This document shows, piece by piece, positions 7,296-13,349 of a stretch of DNA of 13,349 bases. Each line of letters opens with the position of its first letter. Positions within the stretch are counted from its first letter, which is position 1. Below the pieces are notes generated by a model that searched no databases, was not told the DNA's origin, and saw nothing but the letters and a program-made list of their open reading frames with translations. Position numbers and translations under genes: made by a program. Source of the stretch: Desulfurococcales archaeon (GTDB taxonomy: Archaea; Thermoproteota; Thermoprotei_A; Sulfolobales; NBVN01); the NCBI GenBank assembly GCA_021163585.1, contig JAGGTW010000018.1:1-13349 (forward strand), written 5' to 3'.

Positions 7296-8691
7296 TAACT
7301 CCTAGCCTCCTCAGCACTCTACTCCAACACATCACGTACCGCAGAGCACTGATCGCCTCCTCAGGTGTTTTAAATGTAGGTATCCTTACTTCCTGCTCTA
7401 TCCTCCTTAATTTGTCAGCAGTGTACTCACCGCCCGGTGCAGCAACTACGATAGGTTTATTGTACTTGCTAACACAGTTCTTTAGTACCTGAAGAACGCC
7501 AGCGGGATCGAAGGCCGGTGACTGCATTATTCCGATTACTAAGACCGCATCAACATTCCTATCGCTTAGTACTTCCTGAATAGCGACTTCATAACGCTCG
7601 GGTGGTGCATCACCTAATACATCTACTGGGTTCTCTACTGAGGCAGCTGATGGTAGCTTATCTCTTAATTTACTCTTGGTTTCTGCGCTTAATTCAGCCA
7701 GTATTAAGCCTGAGAGCTCGGTCGCATCAGTAGCTAGTACTCCCGCACCCCCGCCATTAGTTACTATGGCTATCCTCTCACCTTTAGGTACAGGTAGCCA
7801 TGATAGAGCCTTAGCGGCAACTATGAGTTCATTCAGCTCCTTAACAACTAATGCACCGAACTGCTTAAGGGCAGACTCGTAAACTTCATACCTGCCTGCT
7901 AATGAACCCGTATGAGAAGCAACAGCTCTGAGGCCTCTGCTTGATTTTCCTGCCTTAAGTATCACTACGGGCTTGCGCCTGACTACGGACTTCTTTATTG
8001 AGTGAAGGAATTTAATGCCTTCCTCAACGCCCTCTATATAAGCTATTATTACCTTAGTTTTATCGTCGTCCGCCAGATACTCTATTAATTCCCACTCCTT
8101 AATATCTGCTGCATTACCGTAGCTAATGAACTTACTCATACCTACCCCAGCTTCGGTCAGCCAGTCTAGAATTGCAGCGCCTAATGCACCCGACTGAGAT
8201 ATGAATGCAACATTGCCTGGCCCCGGCTTTGCCTGCCTGTCATTAGGATTGAATATCGTGTCTAGTCCAGTATGGGCATCATAAACTCCCAAGCAGTTAG
8301 GACCTAAAACTCTCACACCATACCTGCGAGCAATAGTGACTAACTCTTCCTCCAGCTTGGCACCTTCCTCACCTGTCTCCTTAAACCCAGCACTAATTAC
8401 AATGGCTGCCGACACATGTTTTTCACCACACTCCCTCGCAATACCCAGTGTGAACCTAGCTGGCACTGCAATGACGGCCAAGTCGATCCTTTCCTTAATT
8501 TCAAGTACCGACTTGAAGCACTTAATGCCGAATACCTTATCATACTTTATATTGACAGGGTAGATATCCCCCCTGAACCGTGTGAGAAGATTCTGCATTA
8601 TTGCCCTACCAACAGTGCCGGGCTTTTCTGAGGCACCGATGACAGCTACTGACGACGGATTAAAGAGCATCTCTAGCTTACTATCCCACAT
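7279..8691 (-). CDS. acdA: ADP-forming acetyl/acyl-CoA synthetase, alpha subunit
   Basis: Alpha subunit of the archaeal NDP-forming acyl-CoA synthetase (acyl-CoA + ADP + Pi to acid + CoA + ATP), the main substrate-level ATP-forming step in peptide- and sugar-fermenting archaea. Its 470 residues match the stand-alone alpha subunit. Domains: a CoA-binding Rossmann domain at the N-terminus (LFNPSSVAVIGASEKPGTVG, 9-28), a succinyl-CoA-ligase-like domain with VLGPNCLG (128-135) and FISQSGALG (163-171), and the catalytic loop AVASHTGSLAG, where His260 is the expected phosphohistidine. A second ligase-like domain follows, with TNGGGAGVLATD (311-322). The beta (ATP-grasp) subunit is not in the window. 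The start ATG 8691 has GGTGG four bases upstream. First gene of a unit with the PHP gene. The acid substrate (acetate, branched-chain or aryl acids) cannot be told here. Confidence 0.93.
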   Translation of the reverse strand: MWDSKLEMLFNPSSVAVIGASEKPGTVGRAIMQNLLTRFRGDIYPVNIKYDKVFGIKCFKSVLEIKERIDLAVIAVPARFTLGIARECGEKHVSAAIVISAGFKETGEEGAKLEEELVTIARRYGVRVLGPNCLGVYDAHTGLDTIFNPNDRQAKPGPGNVAFISQSGALGAAILDWLTEAGVGMSKFISYGNAADIKEWELIEYLADDDKTKVIIAYIEGVEEGIKFLHSIKKSVVRRKPVVILKAGKSSRGLRAVASHTGSLAGRYEVYESALKQFGALVVKELNELIVAAKALSWLPVPKGERIAIVTNGGGAGVLATDATELSGLILAELSAETKSKLRDKLPSAASVENPVDVLGDAPPERYEVAIQEVLSDRNVDAVLVIGIMQSPAFDPAGVLQVLKNCVSKYNKPIVVAAPGGEYTADKLRRIEQEVRIPTFKTPEEAISALRYVMCWSRVLRRLGVSANKS

Positions 8692-8724
8692 GCTACCACC
8701 GCTACGATATTATAAGATCGCCTC

Positions 8725-8733
8725 ATAATTTAA
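8725..8733 (-). promoter_or_regulatory. Candidate TATA box for acdA-PHP operon
   Basis: On the - strand TTAAATTAT predicts a transcription start near 8702, leaving a short leader that still contains the GGTGG ribosome-binding site. A better-looking TATA sequence, TTATAATA (8708-8715), lies closer, but its predicted start would fall inside the coding region, so it is less likely unless spacing is unusual. The region 8692-8811 is the divergent promoter shared with amzA. Confidence 0.35.
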
Positions 8734-8765
8734 CTTAACGCAGTTCAGGTCGCCTACGTGCTGTC

Positions 8766-8774
8766 CTTATAAAG
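8766..8774 (+). promoter_or_regulatory. TATA box for amzA
   Basis: CTTATAAAG, identical to the hypC TATA box, predicts transcription from about 8796, some 15 bases before the ATG at 8812. Confidence 0.5.
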
Positions 8775-8811
8775 TAATTAGCTCAGTCAACAATGTCCTA
8801 CTGGGGCATTG

Positions 8812-9393
8812 ATGTCTTTAAGTATACACGTAATTGGGCTCAACAATACAAATAGTCAGGTTTTAGAGGAAATTGCTGTACTGGTGTCGGAAGCATTCAA
8901 TGCTGATGTTAGGGTATTGAGCGATGACAATGTACCCAGTGAGTTCATAGATACCTTCAGGAATCAATACAGAGCTGAAGAAGTCCTTAACTGGGTTTAT
9001 GGTAAGTGGGGCGGTGAGAAGGTAGTTTTAGCAATTATTGAAGGTGACGGATATGTAGAGGGTCTTAACTTCGTATTCGGTGTTGCTAGCCCGCAACTTA
9101 ATGTAGCATTAGTTTTTACGTATAGACTGAAGTTATGGATTAGGAATAAGGATATCTCAAGACGCGTATTTATTGAGCGTTTAAGAAAAGAAGTCATGCA
9201 TGAAATCGGTCATGTACTCGGCTTAGGACACTGCTCTAACCCTTCCTGCGTAATGTTCTTTAGCAACACTATATTCGATACTGATAGAAAGACTTGGAAG
9301 TACTGCAGTAATTGCGCTAAAAAGCTGAAGTCCTTAGGTGTTGTGTTAAGACATGAGTACATTTTCGACAGGTCAGCTAATAGGACCTATTAA
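8812..9393 (+). CDS. amzA: Archaemetzincin, zinc metalloprotease of family M54
   Basis: 193-residue cytoplasmic metalloprotease with no signal peptide. The diagnostic signature is intact: HEIGHVLGLGHC (His130, Glu131, His134, His140, with Cys141 after it), then CVM (Cys146, Met148 of the Met-turn) and CSNC (Cys165, Cys168), i.e. a catalytic zinc site plus a structural four-cysteine zinc site characteristic of archaemetzincins. The physiological substrate of archaeal members is unknown to me. ATG 8812 was chosen; a TTG directly before it (8809) would add only one residue. The ribosome-binding site is weak (GGGG, 8803-8806), in keeping with a short leader. The gene is alone on its transcript, divergent from acdA, and its last 21 bp overlap the 3' end of the convergent moeA gene. 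Confidence 0.95.
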   Translation: MSLSIHVIGLNNTNSQVLEEIAVLVSEAFNADVRVLSDDNVPSEFIDTFRNQYRAEEVLNWVYGKWGGEKVVLAIIEGDGYVEGLNFVFGVASPQLNVALVFTYRLKLWIRNKDISRRVFIERLRKEVMHEIGHVLGLGHCSNPSCVMFFSNTIFDTDRKTWKYCSNCAKKLKSLGVVLRHEYIFDRSANRTY

Positions 9394-10650
9394 TTCTACC
9401 TCCACCTCAACACCTTCATCAAAACCCTCCGTATCCTCAGGTATAATTAGTAACGCATTTCCTTTAATTAGTGATGAAATGATCCCTGAGCCCGTAAGTC
9501 TTAAGGGCTCAGCATATAGTCTTCCATCACTACCTCGGTAAACTCTCACACGATAAAAGGACCTATATCCAACAACGTTAACGACCCTTCTAGTTAAAGT
9601 AGCTCTCACCCTTACCTTAGGTGGGGGACGAGTTCCCAGCAAGTGATAGATCAGTGGCTTAAGAATAGCCTCAAGACCTACATAGCAGGCAACCGGAAGT
9701 CCGGACAGCATTAAAACAGGCTTACCGTTGATAATAAAGGCTCCTGCTGTCCTACCAGGCCTCAAATTTACTCCATGAAAAACCAACTCAGCACCCTCTA
9801 TTGAGAACAGCGCCTCAGGGACGACATCCCTACCACCCACGGACGAACCTCCAGTAATAACGACTACATCAGCCTCCTTTAACCCCTTCTCAACAACTTC
9901 CCTAATTTCCCGTACATTATCCCTAACAATGCCTAACCTCACTGCCTCACAGCCAATGAGTTTTACGTAGGCCTCTATGAGCGGCCCTGCAGAATTAATG
10001 ATACCCGGCTTGTTGCTACCTACTTCAGTGAGTTCATCACCTGTGTTAATTACAGCTACACGCACAGGCTGGTAGACCTTAACGTAACCTATGCCTGCCT
10101 GGGCCAGGGCCGCTACGTGCCATGGCATGATAATAGTTCCTCTGCACAGAATCGTATCACCGCGCCTGAAGTCCTCGCCTTTTCTTGATATGTTAGCGAG
10201 AGGAGGAACCTGCTTAAGTATTAAGACATTTCTGCCCTGCGTAACGGTATCCTCTAAGGGAACTACAGCATCGGCACCAACAGGTATGGGGGCTCCTGTA
10301 AAGACTAGGTATGTCTCACCCTCCTCTAGAGTAGGTGGACTCCATGCCATTGAACCATAGTCCTTAATTACTGATGTGTCAATAGTTCCAACACACTTGA
10401 GAAGTGCCGGATTAGTAGGTGAAGCACTGAAGGTATCAGAAGATCTTACAGCATAGCCGTCTACTGCCGCCCTATCGAAGGGTGGGTACTCTCGAGGTGC
10501 GTATATGTCCTCAGCAGCGACCCTACCTACAGCCTCAGCTATGCGTACTCGCTTAATATTCAGGCTTACTTTCACACTGCTTAACAGCCTATTAAGTACT
10601 GCATCAATATTCTCAATTTTTAAAAAACCTTTTAGCCTCTTACGAGCCAT
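9373..10650 (-). CDS. moeA: Molybdopterin molybdenumtransferase MoeA
   Basis: Inserts molybdate (or tungstate in many thermophiles) into adenylylated molybdopterin, the last step of basic molybdenum/tungsten cofactor synthesis. 425 residues from ATG 10650, close to normal MoeA length, without the extra C-terminal periplasmic-binding-protein-like domain some archaeal MoeA proteins carry. Motifs: PPFDRAAVDGYAV (56-68), FTGAPIPVGADAVVPLEDT (from about 117), GEDFRRGD (158-165), INTGDEL (201-207), ITGGSSVGGRD (265-275) and LSGLPVAC (315-322); domain IV follows. A TTG at 10665 would add MRRGC but is part of TTGAGGAGAGGT, the ribosome-binding site of the ATG, so it was rejected. It lies 16 bp after surE on the same strand and is probably co-transcribed with it. 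The last 21 bp overlap amzA tail-to-tail. Confidence 0.95.
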   Translation of the reverse strand: MARKRLKGFLKIENIDAVLNRLLSSVKVSLNIKRVRIAEAVGRVAAEDIYAPREYPPFDRAAVDGYAVRSSDTFSASPTNPALLKCVGTIDTSVIKDYGSMAWSPPTLEEGETYLVFTGAPIPVGADAVVPLEDTVTQGRNVLILKQVPPLANISRKGEDFRRGDTILCRGTIIMPWHVAALAQAGIGYVKVYQPVRVAVINTGDELTEVGSNKPGIINSAGPLIEAYVKLIGCEAVRLGIVRDNVREIREVVEKGLKEADVVVITGGSSVGGRDVVPEALFSIEGAELVFHGVNLRPGRTAGAFIINGKPVLMLSGLPVACYVGLEAILKPLIYHLLGTRPPPKVRVRATLTRRVVNVVGYRSFYRVRVYRGSDGRLYAEPLRLTGSGIISSLIKGNALLIIPEDTEGFDEGVEVEVELIGPIS

Positions 10651-10666
10651 GCAACCTCTCCTCAAA

Positions 10667-11491
10667 TTACACTATATTGCGTGATAGGTTAGTAAGTACC
10701 TTATCGAGGTGGTTTATGAAGTCATGTATTTCGCCTGGTAGTTCGAGGCAGCCGCTCAAGCCTGGATGTGTTAAGTCTGAGCGCAGAGGTGTAACGACTA
10801 CGTACCCCTGGCTGAGATAGTGCGAGTCAGTCTCAGGCTCAGTGACTCTCTCACCTACTAGCCAGTAGTACTCTCTACCTCGTGGGTCTACTCTTTTTTC
10901 ATATTTCTGAATAAACCTCAGCTTCTGCGCTCTTGCCATGATAGCTCCTCTCACTCTGTACATGGACGGTATGTTGATTGAGATACAGTCAATACCCTTA
11001 AACCACCCGTGCTCTAAGATGTAGGCTGATGCGGCAATGACTACCTTCCTTACTAGTGCAGCATACCTAGGGTCCTCGAAAGCCTCATCACTCCCTACGT
11101 CGGCTGAGAATGAAAGGGATGGATAGCCGAATAGCCCAGCTTCAATAGCTGCTTCGACAGTTCCTGAATAGAGAATGTTCTGCATTGACGTGTTTTCACC
11201 TATGTTGACCCCTGAGACAACTAGGTCAGGGTCGAGCCCTAATACGCTCCTTGCCACATGTATGGCATCTACAGGCGTTCCATTAATAACGTAGGTGGTC
11301 ATACCGTATATTTGAAGCTCCCTTACGAAAATGGGTTTGTGAAGCGTCACCGAATGTCCCCCACCTGACTTTGGCACTTCCGGAACCACTGCTGTAACGT
11401 CCCCAACATCTTGGAGGGCACTATACGTGAGCGGGAGGCCCTTACTCATGAACCCGTCGTCATTAACCAGTAAGATCTTATGCCTACCCAT
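10667..11491 (-). CDS. surE: 5'/3'-nucleotidase SurE
   Basis: Metal-dependent nucleotidase/phosphatase that releases phosphate from nucleoside monophosphates and, in some members, short polyphosphate. 274 residues, slightly longer than many SurE proteins. Metal-binding motif LLVNDDG (NDDG at 10-13), the conserved SGGGHSVTLHKPI stretch (about 42-54), NGTPVDAIHVA, and SGVNIGENTS with Asn96, followed by YSGTVEAAIEAGLFG. ATG 11491 was preferred: the GTG at 11497 is part of GGTG just upstream and would add only two residues. Upstream gene of the surE-moeA pair. The link between a nucleotidase and molybdenum cofactor synthesis is not established; both may simply share a promoter. Confidence 0.95.
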   Translation of the reverse strand: MGRHKILLVNDDGFMSKGLPLTYSALQDVGDVTAVVPEVPKSGGGHSVTLHKPIFVRELQIYGMTTYVINGTPVDAIHVARSVLGLDPDLVVSGVNIGENTSMQNILYSGTVEAAIEAGLFGYPSLSFSADVGSDEAFEDPRYAALVRKVVIAASAYILEHGWFKGIDCISINIPSMYRVRGAIMARAQKLRFIQKYEKRVDPRGREYYWLVGERVTEPETDSHYLSQGYVVVTPLRSDLTHPGLSGCLELPGEIHDFINHLDKVLTNLSRNIV

Positions 11492-11537
11492 ATACACCAG
11501 CTCCGTTCAATATCTTTAAACTCACTAGATCAGGGTG

Positions 11538-11550
11538 TTTAAATCTAAAA
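11538..11550 (-). promoter_or_regulatory. Candidate TATA region for surE-moeA
   Basis: The - strand reads TTTTAGATTTAAA, giving a predicted start near 11515-11523 and a leader of about 24-32 bases. A second AT-rich match, TTTAAAGATA (11511-11520), would give a nearly leaderless transcript at the ATG. The sequence cannot decide between them. Confidence 0.35.
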
Positions 11551-11580
11551 AGCAGAGCTTAATGATGACGTTCCCCGTCA
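11545..11580 (-). terminator. Possible terminator after moaB
   Basis: Immediately after the moaB stop the - strand has a 5-bp stem with a 5-base loop (TGACG-GGGAA-CGTCA, 11580-11566), and a TTTTT run follows at 11551-11547. The gap between stem and T-run is about 14 bases, too long for a classical hairpin terminator, but archaea often terminate on T-runs alone. It overlaps the proposed surE promoter. Confidence 0.25.
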
Positions 11581-12087
11581 CTACTTTCTGACCTCGTAAA
11601 TCAGGTGGCTTACTTCAGGAAGAATCAACTCATTCAAAGCCATTTCAACAGCATCCACGGAGCCTGGTGTGACAAACACTAATGTCCGGTCATGGACGCA
11701 TGCCATAGCTCTAGTAGCTAATGCAGCAGTACCGTACCTCTTAAATATTAAATATCTAAACAGCTCACCAAAGCCTGGAATATCCTTGGAACACAGACCT
11801 TTTACAGCATCAATACTGACGTCCCTACTACTTAGGCCTGTCCCCCCCGACACTATTACTACGTCGCACATACTCAGAAAAGAGCTCAGTGCCTCACGTA
11901 TTTTGAGCTTGTTGTTGGGTACTACCGTAGCTCTTACGAACTCGTGTCCTTTACTTAAAATCAGCTTCTTAACCAGTGGAGTAACCTCGTCCCTTCTCCT
12001 ACCTTCTACCACGCTATCGCTGGTCACTATTAAACAGAACTTAACCTTAATCTTAGAGGCTCTAGCCCGGTGCTCACTAATAGGCAA
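11581..12087 (-). CDS. moaB: Molybdopterin adenylyltransferase, MoaB/MogA family
   Basis: Adenylylates molybdopterin with ATP before MoeA inserts the metal; in archaea MoaB takes the part played by bacterial MogA. 168 residues with a basic N-terminal extension of about 14 residues. Motifs: CLIVTSDSVVEGRRRDE (Asp24), VIVSGGTGLSSRDVS (GGTG at 81-84), DIPGFGELFRY (102-112) and VTPGSVDAVEMALNEL (139-154). The only workable start is TTG 12087, strongly supported by GGAGAGGTGATCC seven bases upstream. It lies 8 bp behind the MIP18-family gene, whose last codons supply that ribosome-binding site, so the two are coupled. It pairs functionally with moeA, 0.9 kb downstream on the same strand. Confidence 0.93.
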   Translation of the reverse strand: MPISEHRARASKIKVKFCLIVTSDSVVEGRRRDEVTPLVKKLILSKGHEFVRATVVPNNKLKIREALSSFLSMCDVVIVSGGTGLSSRDVSIDAVKGLCSKDIPGFGELFRYLIFKRYGTAALATRAMACVHDRTLVFVTPGSVDAVEMALNELILPEVSHLIYEVRK

Positions 12088-12090
12088 TTA

Positions 12091-12105
12091 CTGGATCACC
12101 TCTCC
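12091..12105 (-). promoter_or_regulatory. Extended Shine-Dalgarno site for moaB
   Basis: The - strand reads GGAGAGGTGATCCAG. Its GAGGTGATCCAG part is a perfect complement to the conserved 16S rRNA 3'-terminal CUGGAUCACCUC. The match of about 12 bases is much longer than the 4-7 usual here. It overlaps the stop codon of the preceding gene and decides the TTG start of moaB. Confidence 0.8.
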
Positions 12106-12461
12106 TGCTTCCGATACTCATCTACGATATCGTACCCATATATCTTCTTGAATAACTTCCGGCCTTCCTCAGTCATTTTCGTGGGGTCCCATGGTGGGTC
12201 AAATACCAGGTCTACCTTAACGTCCTTTACCCCTTCTATCTTAGAAACCGCATCAGTGACCTGTTGAACAATCACGTAGGCTATTGGACACATAGGTGAG
12301 GTAAGAGTCATCCTAATATGTACAACACCATTAGATATTGCGACATCATAGATCAGACCTAGATCCCAGATATTGATGGGTATTTCAGGGTCATACACAT
12401 TTCTTAGAACCTGAATTACTTTCCCCCTCAGCCCTTCAACCTCAGCACCTTCAGCTGACAT
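12096..12461 (-). CDS. MIP18-family (DUF59, SufT/PaaD-like) Fe-S assembly factor
   Basis: 121-residue cytoplasmic protein of the MIP18 family, involved in iron-sulfur cluster assembly or transfer (relatives: SufT, PaaD, eukaryotic Cia2). Signature DPEIPINIWDLGLIYDV (24-40), then MTLTSPMCPIA (51-61) with the conserved reactive Cys58, and VDLVFDPPWDPTKMTEEGR (83-101) at the end of the domain; a short charged tail follows. ATG 12461 has GGTGGGAG five bases upstream. First gene of a unit with moaB. Since several molybdenum/tungsten enzymes also carry Fe-S clusters, a shared role in maturing them is plausible but inferred. Which client proteins it serves cannot be told. Confidence 0.93.
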   Translation of the reverse strand: MSAEGAEVEGLRGKVIQVLRNVYDPEIPINIWDLGLIYDVAISNGVVHIRMTLTSPMCPIAYVIVQQVTDAVSKIEGVKDVKVDLVFDPPWDPTKMTEEGRKLFKKIYGYDIVDEYRKQER

Positions 12462-12496
12462 GTAGCTCCCACCTAAGGTATTTAATTGATATTAAG

Positions 12497-12505
12497 GTAT
12501 TTATG
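12497..12505 (-). promoter_or_regulatory. TATA box for the MIP18-moaB operon
   Basis: CATAAATAC on the - strand predicts transcription from about 12475, 14 bases before the ATG, leaving room for the GGTGGGAG ribosome-binding site. It is the only gene-free stretch (12462-12538) in this part, and the membrane-protein gene upstream ends before it. Confidence 0.45.
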
Positions 12506-12538
12506 CATGCGTACTGACAGTATTGAAGCAGACGTATC

Positions 12539-13349
12539 TTACGCTTCCTCCTCTCTGCCACCAGCGACCTCGGACCCTGATAATTCAGCAATTAGTGACT
12601 TAACGCTTAATCCTAGGAGGGCTATAAATATCGCAAATACCACATACCCACCTAAGACATATATCGCCCTAGAGATGATGCTCATTGCAGCGGCTTCGTC
12701 AAGGCTAACGCCTAGATGTGCTAGAATACCTGTTTGGATGAATTCATATATCCCTAATTGCCCTGGAGTCACGATCGGGAAAAGCCAGAGGATAGCGTAT
12801 ATGGTGTCGAAGGTAAGTAAAGACACAGGCAGAGTGATCTGCGTACCTATTAGCAAAGCAGCGTATAAGCCGTAAAAACCATTGAGTAGTCTTTCAAGTA
12901 TAGTGAATAAGAACGCTATTAGTATGAAGGGAACGGCTCTCCTAATCCTAATCAGCTTCTCAACATATGCATAAGATAGCCCTTCAAAGTCGTAGCCAAA
13001 CCTACTTCCGTACTTAGTTAATATACCTTCTATTCTCTTGGATGCAGGAACTAAGCACAACGTTACATTCATAGCAAGGAGAACCATGGCTGGAATAAGC
13101 AGGCCAGCAAAAGCGGCAAGCGAAGCCTTAATAGCTATTAGTGATGCTACCGACACAACTATAATCCCCACTGATGTTAGGACCCTATGTATAAGCAATG
13201 AGGCTATAGCTTCCTCTCTAGATAAAACCTTCAATTTAATAGCTAACAACACCTTAACTACCTCTGTGACGCCGCCTATAGGTACTATCACCTCAAAGAA
13301 TAGTGCAATACCCGTGATCGATAATATCTTAACGTAATTAACCCTCCTC
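12539..13349 (-). CDS. UPF0104/AglD-like multi-pass membrane protein, 5' end missing
   Basis: Integral membrane protein of the lysylphosphatidylglycerol-synthase-TM/UPF0104 family, which includes AglD-type proteins of archaeal glycan and lipid-linked sugar metabolism. The frame runs through the right window edge (visible upstream residues RRVNYVKILSITGIALFFE), so a GTG at 13291 is internal and the N-terminus is missing. About 269 residues are visible; relatives are roughly 320-340. Conserved family segments are VPIGGVTEVVKVLLA near the visible start and FPIVTPGQLGIYEFIQTG toward the C-terminus. Around six or seven hydrophobic helices alternate with short basic loops (SKRIEGILTKYGSRFGYDFEG is a longer cytosolic-type loop), and the tail is charged (GGREEEA). 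Transport or flipping of a lipid-linked precursor is family-based inference. It is separated from the MIP18 gene by 77 bp with its own promoter. Confidence 0.88.
   Translation of the reverse strand, partial: RRVNYVKILSITGIALFFEVIVPIGGVTEVVKVLLAIKLKVLSREEAIASLLIHRVLTSVGIIVVSVASLIAIKASLAAFAGLLIPAMVLLAMNVTLCLVPASKRIEGILTKYGSRFGYDFEGLSYAYVEKLIRIRRAVPFILIAFLFTILERLLNGFYGLYAALLIGTQITLPVSLLTFDTIYAILWLFPIVTPGQLGIYEFIQTGILAHLGVSLDEAAAMSIISRAIYVLGGYVVFAIFIALLGLSVKSLIAELSGSEVAGGREEEA

Noticed and set aside
8793..8855. Mini-ORF MSYWGIDVFKYTRNWAQQYK near the amzA transcript start.
   Set aside because: It overlaps the amzA coding region out of frame, its ATG falls at or before the predicted transcription start, and there is no stop/start junction with amzA.
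11562..11591. C/D box sRNA candidate on the + strand: ATGATGA followed by CTGA near the moaB 3' end.
   Set aside because: The gap between boxes is 19 bases, no C'/D pair follows, no terminal stem is evident, and the CTGA lies in moaB coding sequence.
11669..12151. 160-codon + strand frame opposite moaB.
   Set aside because: It is antisense to a clearly conserved gene, runs across the moaB-MIP18 junction, and has shadow-like composition.
12539..13291. A complete 250-codon membrane-protein gene starting at GTG 13291.
   Set aside because: The upstream frame is open to the right edge and encodes hydrophobic, family-like sequence; the GTG is an internal valine.
1..13349. CRISPR arrays, insertion sequences, tRNA or rRNA genes, and direct repeats.
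   Set aside because: Reading both strands I found no repeat-spacer pattern, transposase, inverted terminal repeats, or tRNA-like T-arm and acceptor structure; the window is almost entirely coding.

Overview
This looks like a chromosomal segment from a thermophilic archaeon, most likely of the Thermoproteota (Crenarchaeota). The reasons are the archaeal/eukaryal-type phenylalanyl-tRNA synthetase pair, a Hel308 helicase, archaemetzincin, a separate alpha subunit of ADP-forming acyl-CoA synthetase, TATA-box promoters, GGTGAT/GAGGTG ribosome-binding sites, frequent GTG/TTG starts and heavy AGG/AGA arginine use. I cannot name the genus. The window is tightly packed: thirteen protein genes, no rRNA or tRNA, no CRISPR and no recognisable mobile element.

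Left part (1-2620, + strand): the 3' part of pheS, cut by the window edge, then pheT, joined by a TAATG stop/start overlap. Facing them on the - strand are the repair helicase hel308 (2637-4748) and a small hypC (4820-5053), a [NiFe]-hydrogenase maturation chaperone with no other hydrogenase gene in view. A divergent promoter region (5054-5250) separates hypC from a + strand radical SAM gene with a B12-binding-like N-terminal domain (5251-6657). That gene is preceded by a possible 17-codon leaderless mini-ORF whose stop overlaps the GTG start (TAGTG).

Middle (6654-9393): the radical SAM gene ends tail-to-tail on a PHP-family phosphoesterase gene, sharing 4 bp of stop codons. The PHP gene is the second cistron after the alpha subunit of an ADP-forming acyl-CoA synthetase, with a 17-bp overlap. 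Divergent from that pair is the archaemetzincin metalloprotease gene amzA.

Right part (9373-13349, - strand): surE then moeA, and upstream of them an MIP18-family Fe-S assembly factor gene then moaB. moeA and moaB act late in molybdenum/tungsten cofactor synthesis, so this block joins cofactor and Fe-S maturation genes with a SurE nucleotidase. At the right edge is the 3' portion of a multi-pass membrane protein of the UPF0104/AglD flippase-like family, cut by the window end.

Most genes are recognisable housekeeping or cofactor genes, and I see no defence island or clearly new multi-gene system. The points most worth a second look are the mini-ORF leader of the radical SAM gene, the uncharacterised radical SAM protein itself, the orphan hypC, the acyl-CoA synthetase alpha/PHP coupling, and an exceptionally long Shine-Dalgarno match ahead of the TTG-initiated moaB. 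In several genes an in-frame GTG or TTG lies at or inside the ribosome-binding site upstream of the preferred ATG. I have used the ATG in those cases and say so in each entry.
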